This document shows, piece by piece, positions 27,262-37,009 of a DNA stretch of 64,000 nt. Made by a program: the position numbers and the translations under genes. Location of the stretch: NCBI RefSeq assembly GCF_006376675.1, contig NZ_VEWK01000003.1, positions 310,001 through 374,000 of the forward strand, read 5' to 3'. Below the pieces are notes generated by a model, which saw only the letters and a list, made by a program, of their open reading frames with translations, was not told the origin of the DNA and did not search any database. This DNA comes from Brucella pecoris (GTDB lineage Bacteria > Pseudomonadota > Alphaproteobacteria > Rhizobiales > Rhizobiaceae). Numbering within the stretch: the stretch's first letter is position 1; each line of letters begins with the position of its first letter.

Positions 27262-28389
27262 TCAGCCTGCAACACGCTTTATCGAGGCAGGATCAGCCAG
27301 TGCTGTGCCTTGTTCGTTCTTTACGCGCACAGGTGCGTCATCCCGTACGGTTTGAACACCCTGCGTAACGATCATGTCGCCCTGCTTGACCGGGCCGTCG
27401 ATCAGAATGTTGGTTGAATTGCGCTGTACGATACGAGCGTCAATTTTCTTGGCGACGCCGTTTTCAACGCGCCAGACATAGGAACCGTCCGCACCCCACT
27501 GAATGGCAAGCGGATCGACCGAAGGATAGCGATCCCCCGGAAACAGAACCGTAACGGAGAATGACATGCCCGCACGCAGACGATCCAGCGTATTTGGCAC
27601 TTCTGCACGAACATGCAGCGTGCGGCTGGCCTCATCCAGCATGTTGTCAACGGCGTTGATCTCGCCGCTGTAGGTCTCACCTGGGAACGCCGTCGATTCC
27701 GCAGTCAACGGCTGGCCAACTCTGATTTGCGGCGCGAACCGCTCCGGCACCCATATATCGATCAGCACTTTGGATCGGTCATCGATACGACCGATGGATG
27801 TCTGTGCAGTAATGTAGTTACCCACATTGACAGGAAGAATGCCAACAATACCGGAAATTGGTGCACGGACTGTGCGCCTGCTCAAAGCAAGCTGCGCATC
27901 CTGCAAAGCAAGCTGCGCATTGGCGACTGCCAGTTCAGTCTCAACCACCTGGACTTCTGTTACAGTGTTCGTCGCCCGCAATTTTGCGATGCGCTGGCGG
28001 GTCGTCTGCGCATCCTTCAACGCCGTTTCGGCTTTGGCGACGGCTATTTTCTCCGTCTCGGCATCAAGCTCGGCAATCGGATCGCCTTCCTTCACACTAT
28101 CGCCGGCCTTGACGTAGAGCTTGGTCATATAACCGCTGGAATACGGCGTTATCGATACGGTACTAAGAGCCCTTGCCGAACCGATAGCCGTCAAACGGTT
28201 ATTGATGGTCTCTTCGCCGGCCGCCTCGACAACCACGAGCGGCGCTGAACGTCCGCCGCCACTTTTGGGCGTTTCTTCGCCTGTTGCCGCAGCTTTCACC
28301 ACGTCGTTTTTGTTCTTATATGCATACCAGCCACCAATGGCGACCGCAGCTATGAGCAGGCACAAGGCAATCTGCTTCCAGGATTTCAT
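27262..28389 (-). CDS. RND efflux periplasmic adaptor (membrane fusion protein)
   Basis: Adaptor of 375 residues with one N-terminal membrane anchor (residues 5-22), a lipoyl half-motif (YVKAGDSVKEGDPIAELD) and an alpha-helical hairpin (about 110-165). The second lipoyl half (VRAPISGIVGILPVNVG) and beta-barrel domains follow. It joins the RND pump at 24099 to an outer-membrane channel. It is the first gene of the pair, divergent from the histidine kinase gene across 28390-28770. Confidence 0.9.
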   Translation of the reverse strand: MKSWKQIALCLLIAAVAIGGWYAYKNKNDVVKAAATGEETPKSGGGRSAPLVVVEAAGEETINNRLTAIGSARALSTVSITPYSSGYMTKLYVKAGDSVKEGDPIAELDAETEKIAVAKAETALKDAQTTRQRIAKLRATNTVTEVQVVETELAVANAQLALQDAQLALSRRTVRAPISGIVGILPVNVGNYITAQTSIGRIDDRSKVLIDIWVPERFAPQIRVGQPLTAESTAFPGETYSGEINAVDNMLDEASRTLHVRAEVPNTLDRLRAGMSFSVTVLFPGDRYPSVDPLAIQWGADGSYVWRVENGVAKKIDARIVQRNSTNILIDGPVKQGDMIVTQGVQTVRDDAPVRVKNEQGTALADPASIKRVAG

Positions 28390-28693
28390 TCAGCTCTCCG
28401 GCAAGGTTTACCGTCACCCTGACGGACCTCGTATTCGAATACCACTATGTCGGACGCGGAAAATGCCAGCAAATAGTATCAGAATGATGATTGCCTTCAC
28501 ATCACGCAAATCACACAACCCATAAGGATGCATGGATTTTTCCCGACCAAGATTTTGCACGCAGGACTTCAAGCCGTCGAGTTAAATTTCGGTAATGCTG
28601 CCCCACGAGCTTTAAGAAGCGAGTGTGTTCTTAACCGATTGAACAAAGGCTGTTGGATTTATCGGTTTGCTCCATATATAGGAGGCTACCTTT

Positions 28694-28741
28694 ATGTATT
28701 GCGTTTCGACGGCGCACCGGTTGAAGCACCGCGGCAATTAG
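28694..28741 (+). CDS. Candidate 15-residue leader peptide upstream of histidine kinase
   Basis: A short frame reads MYCVSTAHRLKHRGN and then TAG. A perfect AGGAGG (28680-28685) sits 8 bases before its ATG, stronger than the ribosome site of the kinase gene itself. The frame differs from that of the kinase. An inverted repeat GCGCACCGG (28712-28720) / CCGGTGCGC (28743-28751) overlaps its second half and ends just before the kinase start at 28771. Ribosomes on the peptide would therefore control folding near the kinase start. This is a prediction from layout only. Confidence 0.5.
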   Translation: MYCVSTAHRLKHRGN

Positions 28742-28751
28742 GCCGGTGCGC
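28712..28751 (+). promoter_or_regulatory. Inverted repeat (hairpin) before the histidine kinase start
   Basis: Nine-base arms GCGCACCGG and CCGGTGCGC are exact inverted copies separated by 22 bases. The 5' arm lies within the candidate leader peptide and the 3' arm 20 bases before the kinase ATG. This arrangement suits translation- or termination-based control. The rest of the gap 28390-28690 shows no gene and no clear signal. Confidence 0.5.
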
Positions 28752-28770
28752 TTTGAATTGGAAGCAGGCT

Positions 28771-30318
28771 ATGGCGGTTGTTGAAAAGACCACAGACACA
28801 GGCACGCCTTCCCCTGAAGCGGCCCCTCAGACTGCGACCGTTGAACGGCTCTCACCAACTCAGTTCACACGTTTGCCCTGGCGCAACCGGCTTTCAAGCA
28901 AACTGCTGCTCTTGACGGCGCTTGCAGTGCTGATCACTGAAGTTCTGATCTTTGTCCCTTCCGTCGCCAATATGCGTGTGCGCTGGATGAGCTCCAGACT
29001 GGATACCGTGGGGGCCGTCAGTGAAGTTCTCGCCGCCGGTGGCGACATGGATGTACCGCGCGATATTCAGGACAAGGTACTTCTGGCAACCGGTACCAAG
29101 GCCATTGCTATGCGTGAAGCCGGTGCATCGCGTCTGCTCGCCATGTCAGAGGTTCCTGGCAAGATCGATCAAGTCATTGACCTCAACAATATCAGCGAAG
29201 CTGCTGCCATTTGGGACGCATTCGGAACATTGTTCAACGGCGGAAACAGGATTTTGCGAATCTATGGTTCGGTTTCCAGTTCTCCGGATCGAATCATTGA
29301 AATCGTGACCTCGGATGCTCCTCTCCGACATGCCATGCTCGTCTATGCGCGCAATGTGACTTTCATCTCGCTCATCATTTCGGTGATAGCGGCAAGCCTG
29401 ATCTACCTGATTATTCACGAAATGCTGCTGCGGCCGGTGCGCATCATGCATCGTAACATGATCGATTTCGCCACCTCGCCGGACAATCCCGCACTCATCC
29501 TCGTGCCTGAAAGCCGCAAGGATGAATTCGGCGTTGCCCAGCGCCAGATATCCCATATTCAAAGCGATCTTCAGAGAACGCTCAAGGAACAGAAACACCT
29601 CGCCGACCTCGGCCTCACCGTTTCCAAGATCAACCACGACATGCGCAATATTCTGGCTTCGGCGCAATTGATGTCGGACCGGCTTGCCGATACCGAAGAC
29701 CCTATGGTGCAGCGGTTTGCGCCTAAACTCATTCGCACACTCAGCCGCGCAATCAGCTATTCGGAAAGCGTGATGGCCTATGGTCGCTCGCAAGAAGCAC
29801 CACCGCGCCCGCGCCGCGTTCTGCTGCACACAATTATCGCGGACGTACAGGAAACCCTGAGCCCCAATTCAGAAAGCATCATAGAGTTCGAAAATCTTGT
29901 CCCAGAAGATTTCGAACTGAATGTCGATTCGGAGCAGCTATTCCGTGTACTGAGCAATCTCTGCCGGAATTCTGTGCAAGCGATGGAACGCGATCAGACC
30001 AATGATGAGGCGACCGTCAAACGGCTCACGATTTCTGCTGGAAGAATTGGGACAACGGCGATCATCGGTGTTGAGGATACCGGTCCCGGCCTGCCACAAA
30101 AGGCACGCGACAATCTCTTCACGGCTTTCAAAGGATCGACACGTAGTGACGGCACTGGCCTCGGCCTCGCTATCGCACAAGAACTGATCCGCGCGCATGG
30201 TGGGACAATCGAGCTTCGGGAAGACCGTCCTGTTGGAGCGCATTTCGAGATTCGCATCCCTGATTTGCCTACGCAACGCGAAGGCCGCAACAACCAGCGC
30301 ACCGAAGAAAACGCCTGA
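28771..30318 (+). CDS. Orphan sensor histidine kinase
   Basis: Membrane sensor kinase of 515 residues. Two helices (about 50-70 and 195-220) enclose a periplasmic domain of about 125 residues. A HAMP-like linker and a dimerisation helix with the phospho-acceptor His in KINHDMRN follow. The ATPase domain has the N-box NLCRNSVQAM and G-boxes VEDTGPGLP and GTGLGLAIAQE. The frame opens at 28528, but the first 81 codons look non-coding and overlap the leader candidate. GGAAG lies 6 bases before ATG 28771. No response-regulator gene is adjacent, so its partner is elsewhere. The divergent RND pair is a possible target. Confidence 0.87.
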   Translation: MAVVEKTTDTGTPSPEAAPQTATVERLSPTQFTRLPWRNRLSSKLLLLTALAVLITEVLIFVPSVANMRVRWMSSRLDTVGAVSEVLAAGGDMDVPRDIQDKVLLATGTKAIAMREAGASRLLAMSEVPGKIDQVIDLNNISEAAAIWDAFGTLFNGGNRILRIYGSVSSSPDRIIEIVTSDAPLRHAMLVYARNVTFISLIISVIAASLIYLIIHEMLLRPVRIMHRNMIDFATSPDNPALILVPESRKDEFGVAQRQISHIQSDLQRTLKEQKHLADLGLTVSKINHDMRNILASAQLMSDRLADTEDPMVQRFAPKLIRTLSRAISYSESVMAYGRSQEAPPRPRRVLLHTIIADVQETLSPNSESIIEFENLVPEDFELNVDSEQLFRVLSNLCRNSVQAMERDQTNDEATVKRLTISAGRIGTTAIIGVEDTGPGLPQKARDNLFTAFKGSTRSDGTGLGLAIAQELIRAHGGTIELREDRPVGAHFEIRIPDLPTQREGRNNQRTEENA

Positions 30319-30478
30319 GCAATCTGCCGTTGTGCCAGCTTGCAACCGAAAAGCCCAGAAATGCGGGGCCTGACAAGAAATCTTCACAGAACCACATTTT
30401 TTTCTAAGAAGACGCTTGCATTTAGCGATCTGTCCGATTATCAACCGCCCATCGCCGCAGCGAGCGGCACTAAGGCAA

Positions 30479-30555
30479 GCACCCGTAGCTCAGCTGGATA
30501 GAGCACCAGACTACGAATCTGGGGGTCAGAGGTTCGAATCCTTTCGGGTGCGCCA
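30479..30555 (+). tRNA. tRNA-Arg (anticodon ACG)
   Basis: The cloverleaf is complete: acceptor GCACCCG pairs with CGGGTGC, D-arm GCTCAGCTGGATAGAGC, anticodon stem CCAGA/TCTGG with ACG, and T-arm GGTTCGAATCC. The CCA is encoded. The ACG anticodon (inosine after editing) reads CGU/CGC/CGA. Neither side shows an integrase or att-like repeat. Confidence 0.97.
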
Positions 30556-30723
30556 TTTTTCTCAAAACAATTCAGTGATTTGTTGCGACACATGACGAAA
30601 ATGTTCATGCGTTGCTTTGCATATTTCCCGAATTAACTGATCCCGACCTCGTGATGTTTTTTCTCTCTCCGCTATATGTGGCTCGACGTATCGGCATCAT
30701 ATTTCTGCAGTGGAATTTTTCTC

Positions 30724-32130
30724 ATGAAGCATCACGCGCTTGTCTGGCTGCGTAACGATCTTCGAATCAACGACAATCCCGCATTGGGTGCTGCCGCAGA
30801 AACAGGTGGCCATATCACAACGGTTTACATTCACGAGACTATCGAAGCAGTTCGCGCACCGGGCGGCGCGGCGCGGTGGTGGTTGGATCAAAGTCTGGAA
30901 GCGTTAAGAAAACAACTGGCTGACCGCAGCATCGAACTCGTTATTGAGACGGGTGACCCGAGGGATATCCTCCCTCAATTGCTCACAAAATTGGTCGTCA
31001 CCGAATTGTTCTGGAACCGTCGCTACGCACCGGCGGAACGCGAACTCGATGCAGAATTGAAGGCACAGTTCAAAGAAAACGGCACGCGTGTAACATCCCT
31101 TCCCGGCAATCTTCTTCTCGAACCCTGGGAGTTGAAAACGGGTAGCAATGCACCTTATCAGGTCTTTACACCATTTGCGAAAGCCCTGCACAGGCATCAT
31201 GTGCCACGTCCGCTTCCGCGAAGACGATGGGACATCAAACCCACGCAGGAAGTCTGCTCGTCGCACGATACGCCAGCATGGTCGAAAAAACTGAATGGTC
31301 TTTGGGCCATTGGAGAAGACGCGGCACGCGACTGCCTGACACGCTTTCTGGAGGCCACGCTGTCAACTTACGCCGAGGATCGCGACACCCCCGGCACCGA
31401 TGGAACTTCACGACTTTCGCCTCATCTTCGGTTTGGTGAAATCAGCGCACGTCAGGCGTGGTATTCCACGCTGGCGTTTATGGACGAGCATCATTCGGCA
31501 CGTGCAGGCGGTGAAAAATTTCTATCTGAGCTGATCTGGCGCGATTTTAACTATCACCAGCTCTTTCACCGCCGGGACATCAGCCAATACGATATGCGTG
31601 ACACACTGTCCGGCATAGAATGGCATGATGATCCGACCGCATTCGAAGCGTGGCGTCGCGGGCAGACGGGCTTTCCCATTATTGATGCTGGCATGCGTCA
31701 GCTTTGGGCCACCGGGTGGATGCACAATCGTGTGCGCATGTTGGTTGCATCTTTTCTCACCAAGAATCTGCTCATTGATTGGCGGAAGGGCGAGGAATGG
31801 TTCTGGGACACGCTCGTTGATGGGGACGTCGCCAGCAATCCGGGAAGTTGGCAGTGGGTGGCTGGCTGCGGCATGGATGCCGCACCCTATTTTCGGGTAT
31901 TCAACCCGCTCTTGCAGGGCGAAAAATTCGATGCCGACGGGCATTATGTCCGGCACTGGGTGCCGGAACTCTCCAACTTGCCGAACAAGTGGCTGCACAA
32001 GCCATTTGAGGCGCCGAATGATGTGCTTGCCAGCGCTGGTCTTGTTCTAGGTGACACTTATCCCAAGCCACTTATCGATTTGCGAGCCTCGCAACGCGAG
32101 GCCCGCAAACGGCTTAACCACCAACCATAA
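30724..32130 (+). CDS. phrB: Deoxyribodipyrimidine photolyase
   Basis: Light-driven DNA repair enzyme (468 residues) that splits cyclobutane pyrimidine dimers. The N-terminal antenna domain (MKHHALVWLRNDLRINDNPAL, residues 1-130) is followed by the FAD domain. That domain has SRLSPHLRFGEIS, WRDFNYHQ, NRVRMLVASFLTKNLLIDW and the signature NPGSWQWVAGCGMDAAPYFRVFNP (here given in parts NPGSWQWVAG and DAAPYFRVFNP). I start at ATG 30724; the frame upstream to 30676 has no family match. Its stop abuts the convergent ureG end. Confidence 0.94.
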   Translation: MKHHALVWLRNDLRINDNPALGAAAETGGHITTVYIHETIEAVRAPGGAARWWLDQSLEALRKQLADRSIELVIETGDPRDILPQLLTKLVVTELFWNRRYAPAERELDAELKAQFKENGTRVTSLPGNLLLEPWELKTGSNAPYQVFTPFAKALHRHHVPRPLPRRRWDIKPTQEVCSSHDTPAWSKKLNGLWAIGEDAARDCLTRFLEATLSTYAEDRDTPGTDGTSRLSPHLRFGEISARQAWYSTLAFMDEHHSARAGGEKFLSELIWRDFNYHQLFHRRDISQYDMRDTLSGIEWHDDPTAFEAWRRGQTGFPIIDAGMRQLWATGWMHNRVRMLVASFLTKNLLIDWRKGEEWFWDTLVDGDVASNPGSWQWVAGCGMDAAPYFRVFNPLLQGEKFDADGHYVRHWVPELSNLPNKWLHKPFEAPNDVLASAGLVLGDTYPKPLIDLRASQREARKRLNHQP

Positions 32131-32751
32131 TTAGCGCGGTTCCAGCCCACCGTTCTCAACGAGAAAATCAATGATCTCCGGTACGCCCTTACCGCGATGG
32201 AGGTCGGTGAACCCAAATGGACGCTTGCCACGCATGCGTGCCGCATCGCCTTGCATAATATCGAGATCGACATGAACGTGAGGGGCAAGATCGCTCTTGT
32301 TGATCACAAGAAAATCTGACCGTGTGATACCCGGACCGCCTTTGCGCGGAATTTCCTCGCCCTGACAAACAGAGATGACATAAAGTGTCAGATCGGCCAG
32401 ATCAGGTGAGAATGTGGCTGCGAGATTGTCACCACCGGATTCGATGAAGACGATCTCCAGATCGGGAAACCGCCGGTTCATTTCGGCAATTGCCTGCAGA
32501 TTGATGGAAGCATCCTCGCGGATTGCTGTATGCGGACATCCACCTGTTTCGACGCCCATGATCCGATCTTCGGACAAAGCCTGAGAACGCGCCAGAATGA
32601 GGGCGTCTTCCTGCGTGTAGATATCATTGGTGATCACGGCGACCGAGTATTTATCACGTAGCGCTTTGCAAAGCTTTTCGGTCAGCGTCGTCTTTCCCGA
32701 TCCCACCGGTCCACCGATACCGATACGCAAGGGTCCGTTTTTCTGTGTCAT
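32131..32751 (-). CDS. ureG: Urease accessory GTPase UreG
   Basis: GTPase of 206 residues that drives nickel delivery to urease with UreD, UreF and UreE. The P-loop [11 protein letters not shown] lies near residues 9-19. The metal-site CPH motif is in [13 protein letters not shown], and the guanine motif is VINKSDLA. It is the last gene of the minus-strand urease operon, and its start overlaps the ureF stop by 4 bases. Confidence 0.97.
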   Translation of the reverse strand: MTQKNGPLRIGIGGPVGSGKTTLTEKLCKALRDKYSVAVITNDIYTQEDALILARSQALSEDRIMGVETGGCPHTAIREDASINLQAIAEMNRRFPDLEIVFIESGGDNLAATFSPDLADLTLYVISVCQGEEIPRKGGPGITRSDFLVINKSDLAPHVHVDLDIMQGDAARMRGKRPFGFTDLHRGKGVPEIIDFLVENGGLEPR

Positions 32752-33434
32752 GTGCGAAAAAGCCTCGAATGTTGGGTTTCGTGTTTCATGGCCATGATGT
32801 CGCTAATGTAAGTCGCGGAACCAAGGTCACTCAATGAAGTTTTTTCTATTCGCGCCGCTGTTTCGGCGAGAACCGGCTCCAAGTCTGACATTGTCGCAGT
32901 CACGCCGCTTTGCCCCATGACCGAAAGACGGATGGATGCCTGCAAAAGATTGATACAGAAGGCTTGCAGAAAGGCGGCGAGTGTCAATCCAAGCGATACT
33001 CCGTTGCCGCCCGCTACAGCACCGACTGCCACCGGATAGGGACAATCCGCTGGCAGTCGGTCGAAAACGGAGCTGGGCCAGCTTCGGGCTGCAGCCAGAA
33101 ACGCCTCGCCCTGCAGCATCGTTTCCATATGACGTTCGCGCGAACCGGCCAGTGCTTCGGCCAGTTCTGCAACTTCGACAAGATCGCCTTCGGTAACCGC
33201 ACGCCGCCAGCTTTCCGCGCAAAGCACGGCATCGTTCCAGCCGGAGCCACGTGTTACAAGCCAGCGCAGCCAATCGCCCATCGTGGCTGTGTCTGCGACA
33301 TAGCCATCATGGACGGCCCGCTCCAGCCCATGACTATAACTGAACGACCCGACCGGAAAGACGGGCGACAGCCAGGCCATCAGCCGCAGCAAAGTGGTGG
33401 TGGTATCAGTCGTGGTGGTGGTGATGATGTTCAT
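32748..33434 (-). CDS. ureF: Urease accessory protein UreF
   Basis: Helical protein that joins UreD to UreG in the urease activation complex. The conserved core begins [24 protein letters not shown]. The open frame runs back to 33512, but its first 26 codons are only the out-of-frame reading of the His-rich ureE tail. I start at ATG 33434 ([14 protein letters not shown]...), which overlaps ureE by 29 bases and lacks a clear ribosome site, so coupling to ureE is likely. ATG 33380 would remove conserved residues. The product is about 228 residues. Confidence 0.92.
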   Translation of the reverse strand: MNIITTTTTDTTTTLLRLMAWLSPVFPVGSFSYSHGLERAVHDGYVADTATMGDWLRWLVTRGSGWNDAVLCAESWRRAVTEGDLVEVAELAEALAGSRERHMETMLQGEAFLAAARSWPSSVFDRLPADCPYPVAVGAVAGGNGVSLGLTLAAFLQAFCINLLQASIRLSVMGQSGVTATMSDLEPVLAETAARIEKTSLSDLGSATYISDIMAMKHETQHSRLFRT

Positions 33435-33930
33435 GATCGTGTTCGTGATGACCATGATGATGATCGTGGTCATGCCCATGGTCATGATGCGAATGGCCGC
33501 CGGAATAAGCACCGCGTAGCGGACTGAAAATAGCCGTTACATCCGTAACTGTCGCACCCAGCCCCTCAAGCATCGCCTTTATGACATGGTCGCGAAGAAT
33601 GAAGATTCGATCACTCTCGATCTGGGCCGCGAGGTGGCGGTTGCCGATATGCCAGGCGAGTTCGGCAATATGCAGCGGATCACGCCCAAGGATTTCGTAA
33701 AGTTCCTCGCTTGCGGCGCGGATTTCAATCTCGCGTCCGTCATCGAGGACGAGCCGGTCGCCGTGCTCGAGCACCACCGGCTCTGCAAAATCGACGAGCA
33801 CCTTCTCGCCGCCTTCCAGAGCAATGGCCTTGCGGCGCAGATGACGCTCATCGCGTTCAAGTACGGCATGACCGGCAGGCACGGCATCGATCACCTTATC
33901 CGCACGAATAATGGCAGTGGCACGAAACAT
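33406..33930 (-). CDS. ureE: Urease nickel metallochaperone UreE
   Basis: Nickel carrier of 174 residues: an N-terminal peptide-binding domain, then the metal domain ([31 protein letters not shown]) with the conserved interface His. A long His/Asp tail of about 30 residues ([13 protein letters not shown]...) probably stores nickel. I use ATG 33930 with AAAGG 6 bases upstream rather than 33951, which would overlap ureC. The tail is a tandem CATGAC-like repeat that also encodes the ureF start region in another frame. Confidence 0.95.
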   Translation of the reverse strand: MFRATAIIRADKVIDAVPAGHAVLERDERHLRRKAIALEGGEKVLVDFAEPVVLEHGDRLVLDDGREIEIRAASEELYEILGRDPLHIAELAWHIGNRHLAAQIESDRIFILRDHVIKAMLEGLGATVTDVTAIFSPLRGAYSGGHSHHDHGHDHDHHHGHHEHDHEHHHHHHD

Positions 33931-33947
33931 TTGTTTGCCTTTCAAGA

Positions 33948-35660
33948 TCAAAACATGAAGTAACGTTGCGCCATTGGCACGACGTCGACGGGCTCGCAGG
34001 TCAGAAGTTCGCCATCCGCGCGCACCTCATAGGTTTCCGGGTCAACTTCCATTTGCGGCATCGCATTGTTGAGGATCATGGAATGTTTGCCGATACCGCC
34101 TCTGGTATTGGCCACGGCAATCATCTGCTTGTCCACCCCAATCTTCTCTCGAAGCCCTTCATCCATTGCGGCCTGCGAAACGAAGGTAATGGACGTATTG
34201 GTGCGGGCTTTCCCGAATGAGCCGAACATCGGGCGGTAATGCATCGGCTGCGGCGTTGGAATCGAGCCATTCGGATCACCCATTGGCGCGGTTGCGATCC
34301 AGCCGCCAAGCAATACCATTTCCGGCTTGATGCCGAAGAAAGCAGGGTTCCACAAAACGAGATCGGCGCGCTTGCCGACTTCCACCGAACCGATCTCGTG
34401 CGCCATGCCATGGGCGATGGCGGGGTTAATGGTGTATTTCGCAATGTAGCGACGCGCCCGGTAATTGTCATTGCCCGGCTTGTCGTCGGGGAGACTGCCG
34501 CGCTGCTTCTTCATCTTGTCCGCAGTTTGCCAGCAGCGAATAATCATTTCGCCGACACGGCCCATAGCCTGGCTGTCGGAGGAAATGATGGAGAACGCTC
34601 CCATATCGTGCAGGATGTCTTCTGCCGCAATGGTTTCCTTGCGGATACGGCTTTCTGCAAAGGCAATATCTTCCGGGATTGCCGGGGACAGATGATGGCA
34701 CACCATCAGCATGTCGAGGTGCTCCGCAATCGTATTGACCGTGTAAGGCCGGGTCGGATTTGTGGAAGCCGGCAATACGTTCGGATACTGGCACACGCGA
34801 ATGATATCTGGCGCGTGGCCACCGCCCGCACCTTCCGTATGGAAGGAATGGATTGTGCGCCCCTTGAAGGCGTTGAGCGTATCTTCAACGAAGCCGCCTT
34901 CGTTCAGCGTATCGGTATGGATCGCAACCTGAATATCGAACCGGTCTGCGACCGAAAGGCAATTGTCGATTGCGGCCGGTGTCGAACCCCAGTCTTCGTG
35001 CAGCTTCAAACCGCAGGCACCGGCGCGGATCATTTCTTCCAATGCACCGGGCAGCGAAGCGTTTCCCTTGCCGAACACACCGATATTCATCGGCAGGCCG
35101 TCGAACGATTGAATGAGACGAGCGATATGCCACGGCCCCGGCGTGCATGTGGTTGCAAGCGTGCCGTGGGCCGGTCCGGTGCCGCCACCCACCATGCAGG
35201 TGATACCCGCATTGAGTGCTTCATCCACCTGTTGCGGTGAGATGAAATGGATATGCGTGTCGATACCGCCCGCAGTGAGTATCTTACCCTCGCCTGCAAT
35301 GATTTCGGTGCCGGGTCCGATGATGATCGAAACACCTGGCTGCGTATCCGGGTTCCCGGCCTTGCCGATCACTGCGATACGCCCGTCTCGAAGTCCCACA
35401 TCGGCCTTGTAGATACCGGTATGATCGAGGATCAGGGCATTGGTAATAACCGTATCCATTGCGCCATCAGCGCGGGACAATTGGCTTTGCCCCATACCGT
35501 CGCGGATAACCTTGCCTCCGCCGAACTTCACCTCTTCACCATAGGTGGTGAGATCCCGTTCGACTTCGATAAAAAGTTCCGTATCGGCGAGGCGCACCTT
35601 ATCGCCGACGGTAGGGCCGAACATCTGCGCATAGGTGGCGCGACTAATTCTGGCTGGCAT
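33948..35660 (-). CDS. ureC: Urease subunit alpha (UreC)
   Basis: Catalytic subunit of 570 residues that hydrolyses urea to ammonia and carbamate at a di-nickel centre. Metal ligands His136 and His138 (DTHIHFI) and the carbamylated Lys219 ([11 protein letters not shown]) are present. So are the catalytic His in the flap region (MVCHHLSP) and the metal Asp near 362 (SDSQAMGR). All expected active-site residues are seen, so the enzyme should be functional. It lies between ureB and ureE in the canonical order. Confidence 0.98.
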   Translation of the reverse strand: MPARISRATYAQMFGPTVGDKVRLADTELFIEVERDLTTYGEEVKFGGGKVIRDGMGQSQLSRADGAMDTVITNALILDHTGIYKADVGLRDGRIAVIGKAGNPDTQPGVSIIIGPGTEIIAGEGKILTAGGIDTHIHFISPQQVDEALNAGITCMVGGGTGPAHGTLATTCTPGPWHIARLIQSFDGLPMNIGVFGKGNASLPGALEEMIRAGACGLKLHEDWGSTPAAIDNCLSVADRFDIQVAIHTDTLNEGGFVEDTLNAFKGRTIHSFHTEGAGGGHAPDIIRVCQYPNVLPASTNPTRPYTVNTIAEHLDMLMVCHHLSPAIPEDIAFAESRIRKETIAAEDILHDMGAFSIISSDSQAMGRVGEMIIRCWQTADKMKKQRGSLPDDKPGNDNYRARRYIAKYTINPAIAHGMAHEIGSVEVGKRADLVLWNPAFFGIKPEMVLLGGWIATAPMGDPNGSIPTPQPMHYRPMFGSFGKARTNTSITFVSQAAMDEGLREKIGVDKQMIAVANTRGGIGKHSMILNNAMPQMEVDPETYEVRADGELLTCEPVDVVPMAQRYFMF

Positions 35661-35682
35661 GAAATGTCTCCGTCACCTTGTT

Positions 35683-35988
35683 CTAAAGTTTTCCCATGAC
35701 CATCTGGCGAAATCCGTAGATTTCGCGCTTGCCGCTCACGGGAACCAATGTCACGTCGCGCTCCTGGCCGGGCTCGAAGCGCACAGCAGTTCCGGCTGCT
35801 ATATCCAGCCGCTGCCCGCGCGCCTTGTCGCGCTCGAAAGAAAGGGCCGCATTCACTTCGTAAAAATGAAAATGGCTGCCGACCTGAATGGGGCGGTCGC
35901 CGGTATTGGCGACCTTGATCGTGATGGTCGGCTGGCCCTGATTGAGTTCTATATCGCCGTCCTGCGTAATAATTTCGCCGGGGATCAT
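35683..35988 (-). CDS. ureB: Urease subunit beta (UreB)
   Basis: Structural subunit of 101 residues, beginning [16 protein letters not shown] and containing [11 protein letters not shown] and VRFEPGQ. It packs with UreA and UreC into the urease trimer. I use ATG 35988 because GAGGTGCGAG precedes it; an in-frame GTG at 36000 overlaps the hupE stop. Confidence 0.97.
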   Translation of the reverse strand: MIPGEIITQDGDIELNQGQPTITIKVANTGDRPIQVGSHFHFYEVNAALSFERDKARGQRLDIAAGTAVRFEPGQERDVTLVPVSGKREIYGFRQMVMGKL

Positions 35989-35996
35989 CTCGCACC

Positions 35997-36584
35997 TCAC
36001 CCGGCCATCAGCATCAGGCCGCCAAGTGCGGTAGCACCACCCGCCAGACGCAAAGCAATTCTGCCATTCCTGTCCGCCAGAAGCCGTCCTGCGGCGAGGC
36101 CAATACCCATGCCAGCGGCGTGTAGCAGTGCGGTCGCAAGCGCAAATCCAGCCGCATAGGAAAGGAAGGTTGCGCCTCCGATTTCCCCGCCGTGTGCATG
36201 TCCGTGAAACAAGGCAAAGAAACCGGCAATAAGCGCCCCGACAACCGGAGAGACAGGGAGGGCGAGCGCCACCATAAGACCCAGAACGACGACCGAAGCC
36301 AGAATGACCGGCTCAACAAAGGGCAGTGGCATGCCCAGAAGTGCCGCCACGAAGCCAAGCAGCATCACGCCGACAAATGCTGCTGGCACGACGAAGAGTG
36401 CTCGTCCACCGAGCATGGCGGCCCAAAGCCCCACCGCAACCATCGCCAGAATATGGTCCGTACCGGAGAGCGGATGCGTGAAGCCCGCCGCAAACGAGCC
36501 ATGTTCGACCGGATTAAGATGGGCAAAGGCAGGGCTTGCGGTGAGCGCCATCGCTACCGCGGCGAGAACCGTAGTCTTCTTCAT
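35997..36584 (-). CDS. hupE: HupE/UreJ-family nickel transport protein
   Basis: Membrane protein of 195 residues with an N-terminal signal (cleavage near AFAH, residue 21) and about six further helices. The family motif [10 protein letters not shown] lies near 36-45 and [10 protein letters not shown] in the middle; these His/Asp residues are thought to move Ni2+. It sits between ureA and ureB, so it most likely supplies nickel or cobalt for urease. AAAGGTACGATA precedes the chosen ATG; an in-frame TTG lies five codons upstream. Confidence 0.92.
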   Translation of the reverse strand: MKKTTVLAAVAMALTASPAFAHLNPVEHGSFAAGFTHPLSGTDHILAMVAVGLWAAMLGGRALFVVPAAFVGVMLLGFVAALLGMPLPFVEPVILASVVVLGLMVALALPVSPVVGALIAGFFALFHGHAHGGEIGGATFLSYAAGFALATALLHAAGMGIGLAAGRLLADRNGRIALRLAGGATALGGLMLMAG

Positions 36585-36630
36585 TATCGTACCTTTCAAA
36601 AAACAGGTTCGCTTCGGCGAAACCTGAAAA

Positions 36631-36933
36631 TCAGCGAATTGGCTCGTGAACCGTCACGAGCTTTGTGCCATCGGGGAATGTGGCTTCGACCTGAATGTCG
36701 TGGATCATTTCAGCCACACCATCCATCACCTGTTCGCGGGTGATGACGTGCGCGCCTGCTTCCATGAGATCGGCGACCGTGCGTCCATCGCGGGCACCCT
36801 CAACGACAAAATCGCTGATCAATGCGATAGCTTCCGGATGATTGAGCTTCACCCCACGCTCCAGGCGGCGGCGGGCAACCGTGGCGGCCATCGCGATCAA
36901 AAGCTTGTCTTTTTCCCTGGGCGTCAAATTCAT
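36631..36933 (-). CDS. ureA: Urease subunit gamma (UreA)
   Basis: Smallest structural subunit (100 residues), [17 protein letters not shown]... with [13 protein letters not shown] and the C-terminal [14 protein letters not shown] typical of the family. It follows ureD by 76 bases and precedes hupE by 46 bases. Confidence 0.98.
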   Translation of the reverse strand: MNLTPREKDKLLIAMAATVARRRLERGVKLNHPEAIALISDFVVEGARDGRTVADLMEAGAHVITREQVMDGVAEMIHDIQVEATFPDGTKLVTVHEPIR

Positions 36934-37009
36934 GACTTCGTTCCAAACTTCATACTTTCAAAGCGGGATGTATTCCGCTGGCGTTAAAAGCGGCGGGATT
37001 GCCGCGAAC

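Noticed and set aside
28528..28770. First 81 codons of the histidine-kinase open frame
   Set aside because: They lack homology-like pattern, overlap the leader-peptide candidate and hairpin, and a ribosome site supports 28771.
30479..30555. tRNA genes as integration sites for mobile elements
   Set aside because: None of the three tRNA genes is followed by an integrase, a repeat of its 3' end or a change in gene type.
33434..33512. Longer UreF starting at 33512
   Set aside because: The extra residues ([13 protein letters not shown]...) are the His-tail repeat of ureE read out of frame and are not like any UreF.
34239..35240. 333-codon plus-strand open frame in the urease region
   Set aside because: It is antisense to ureC with intact catalytic motifs; the translation is shadow-like.
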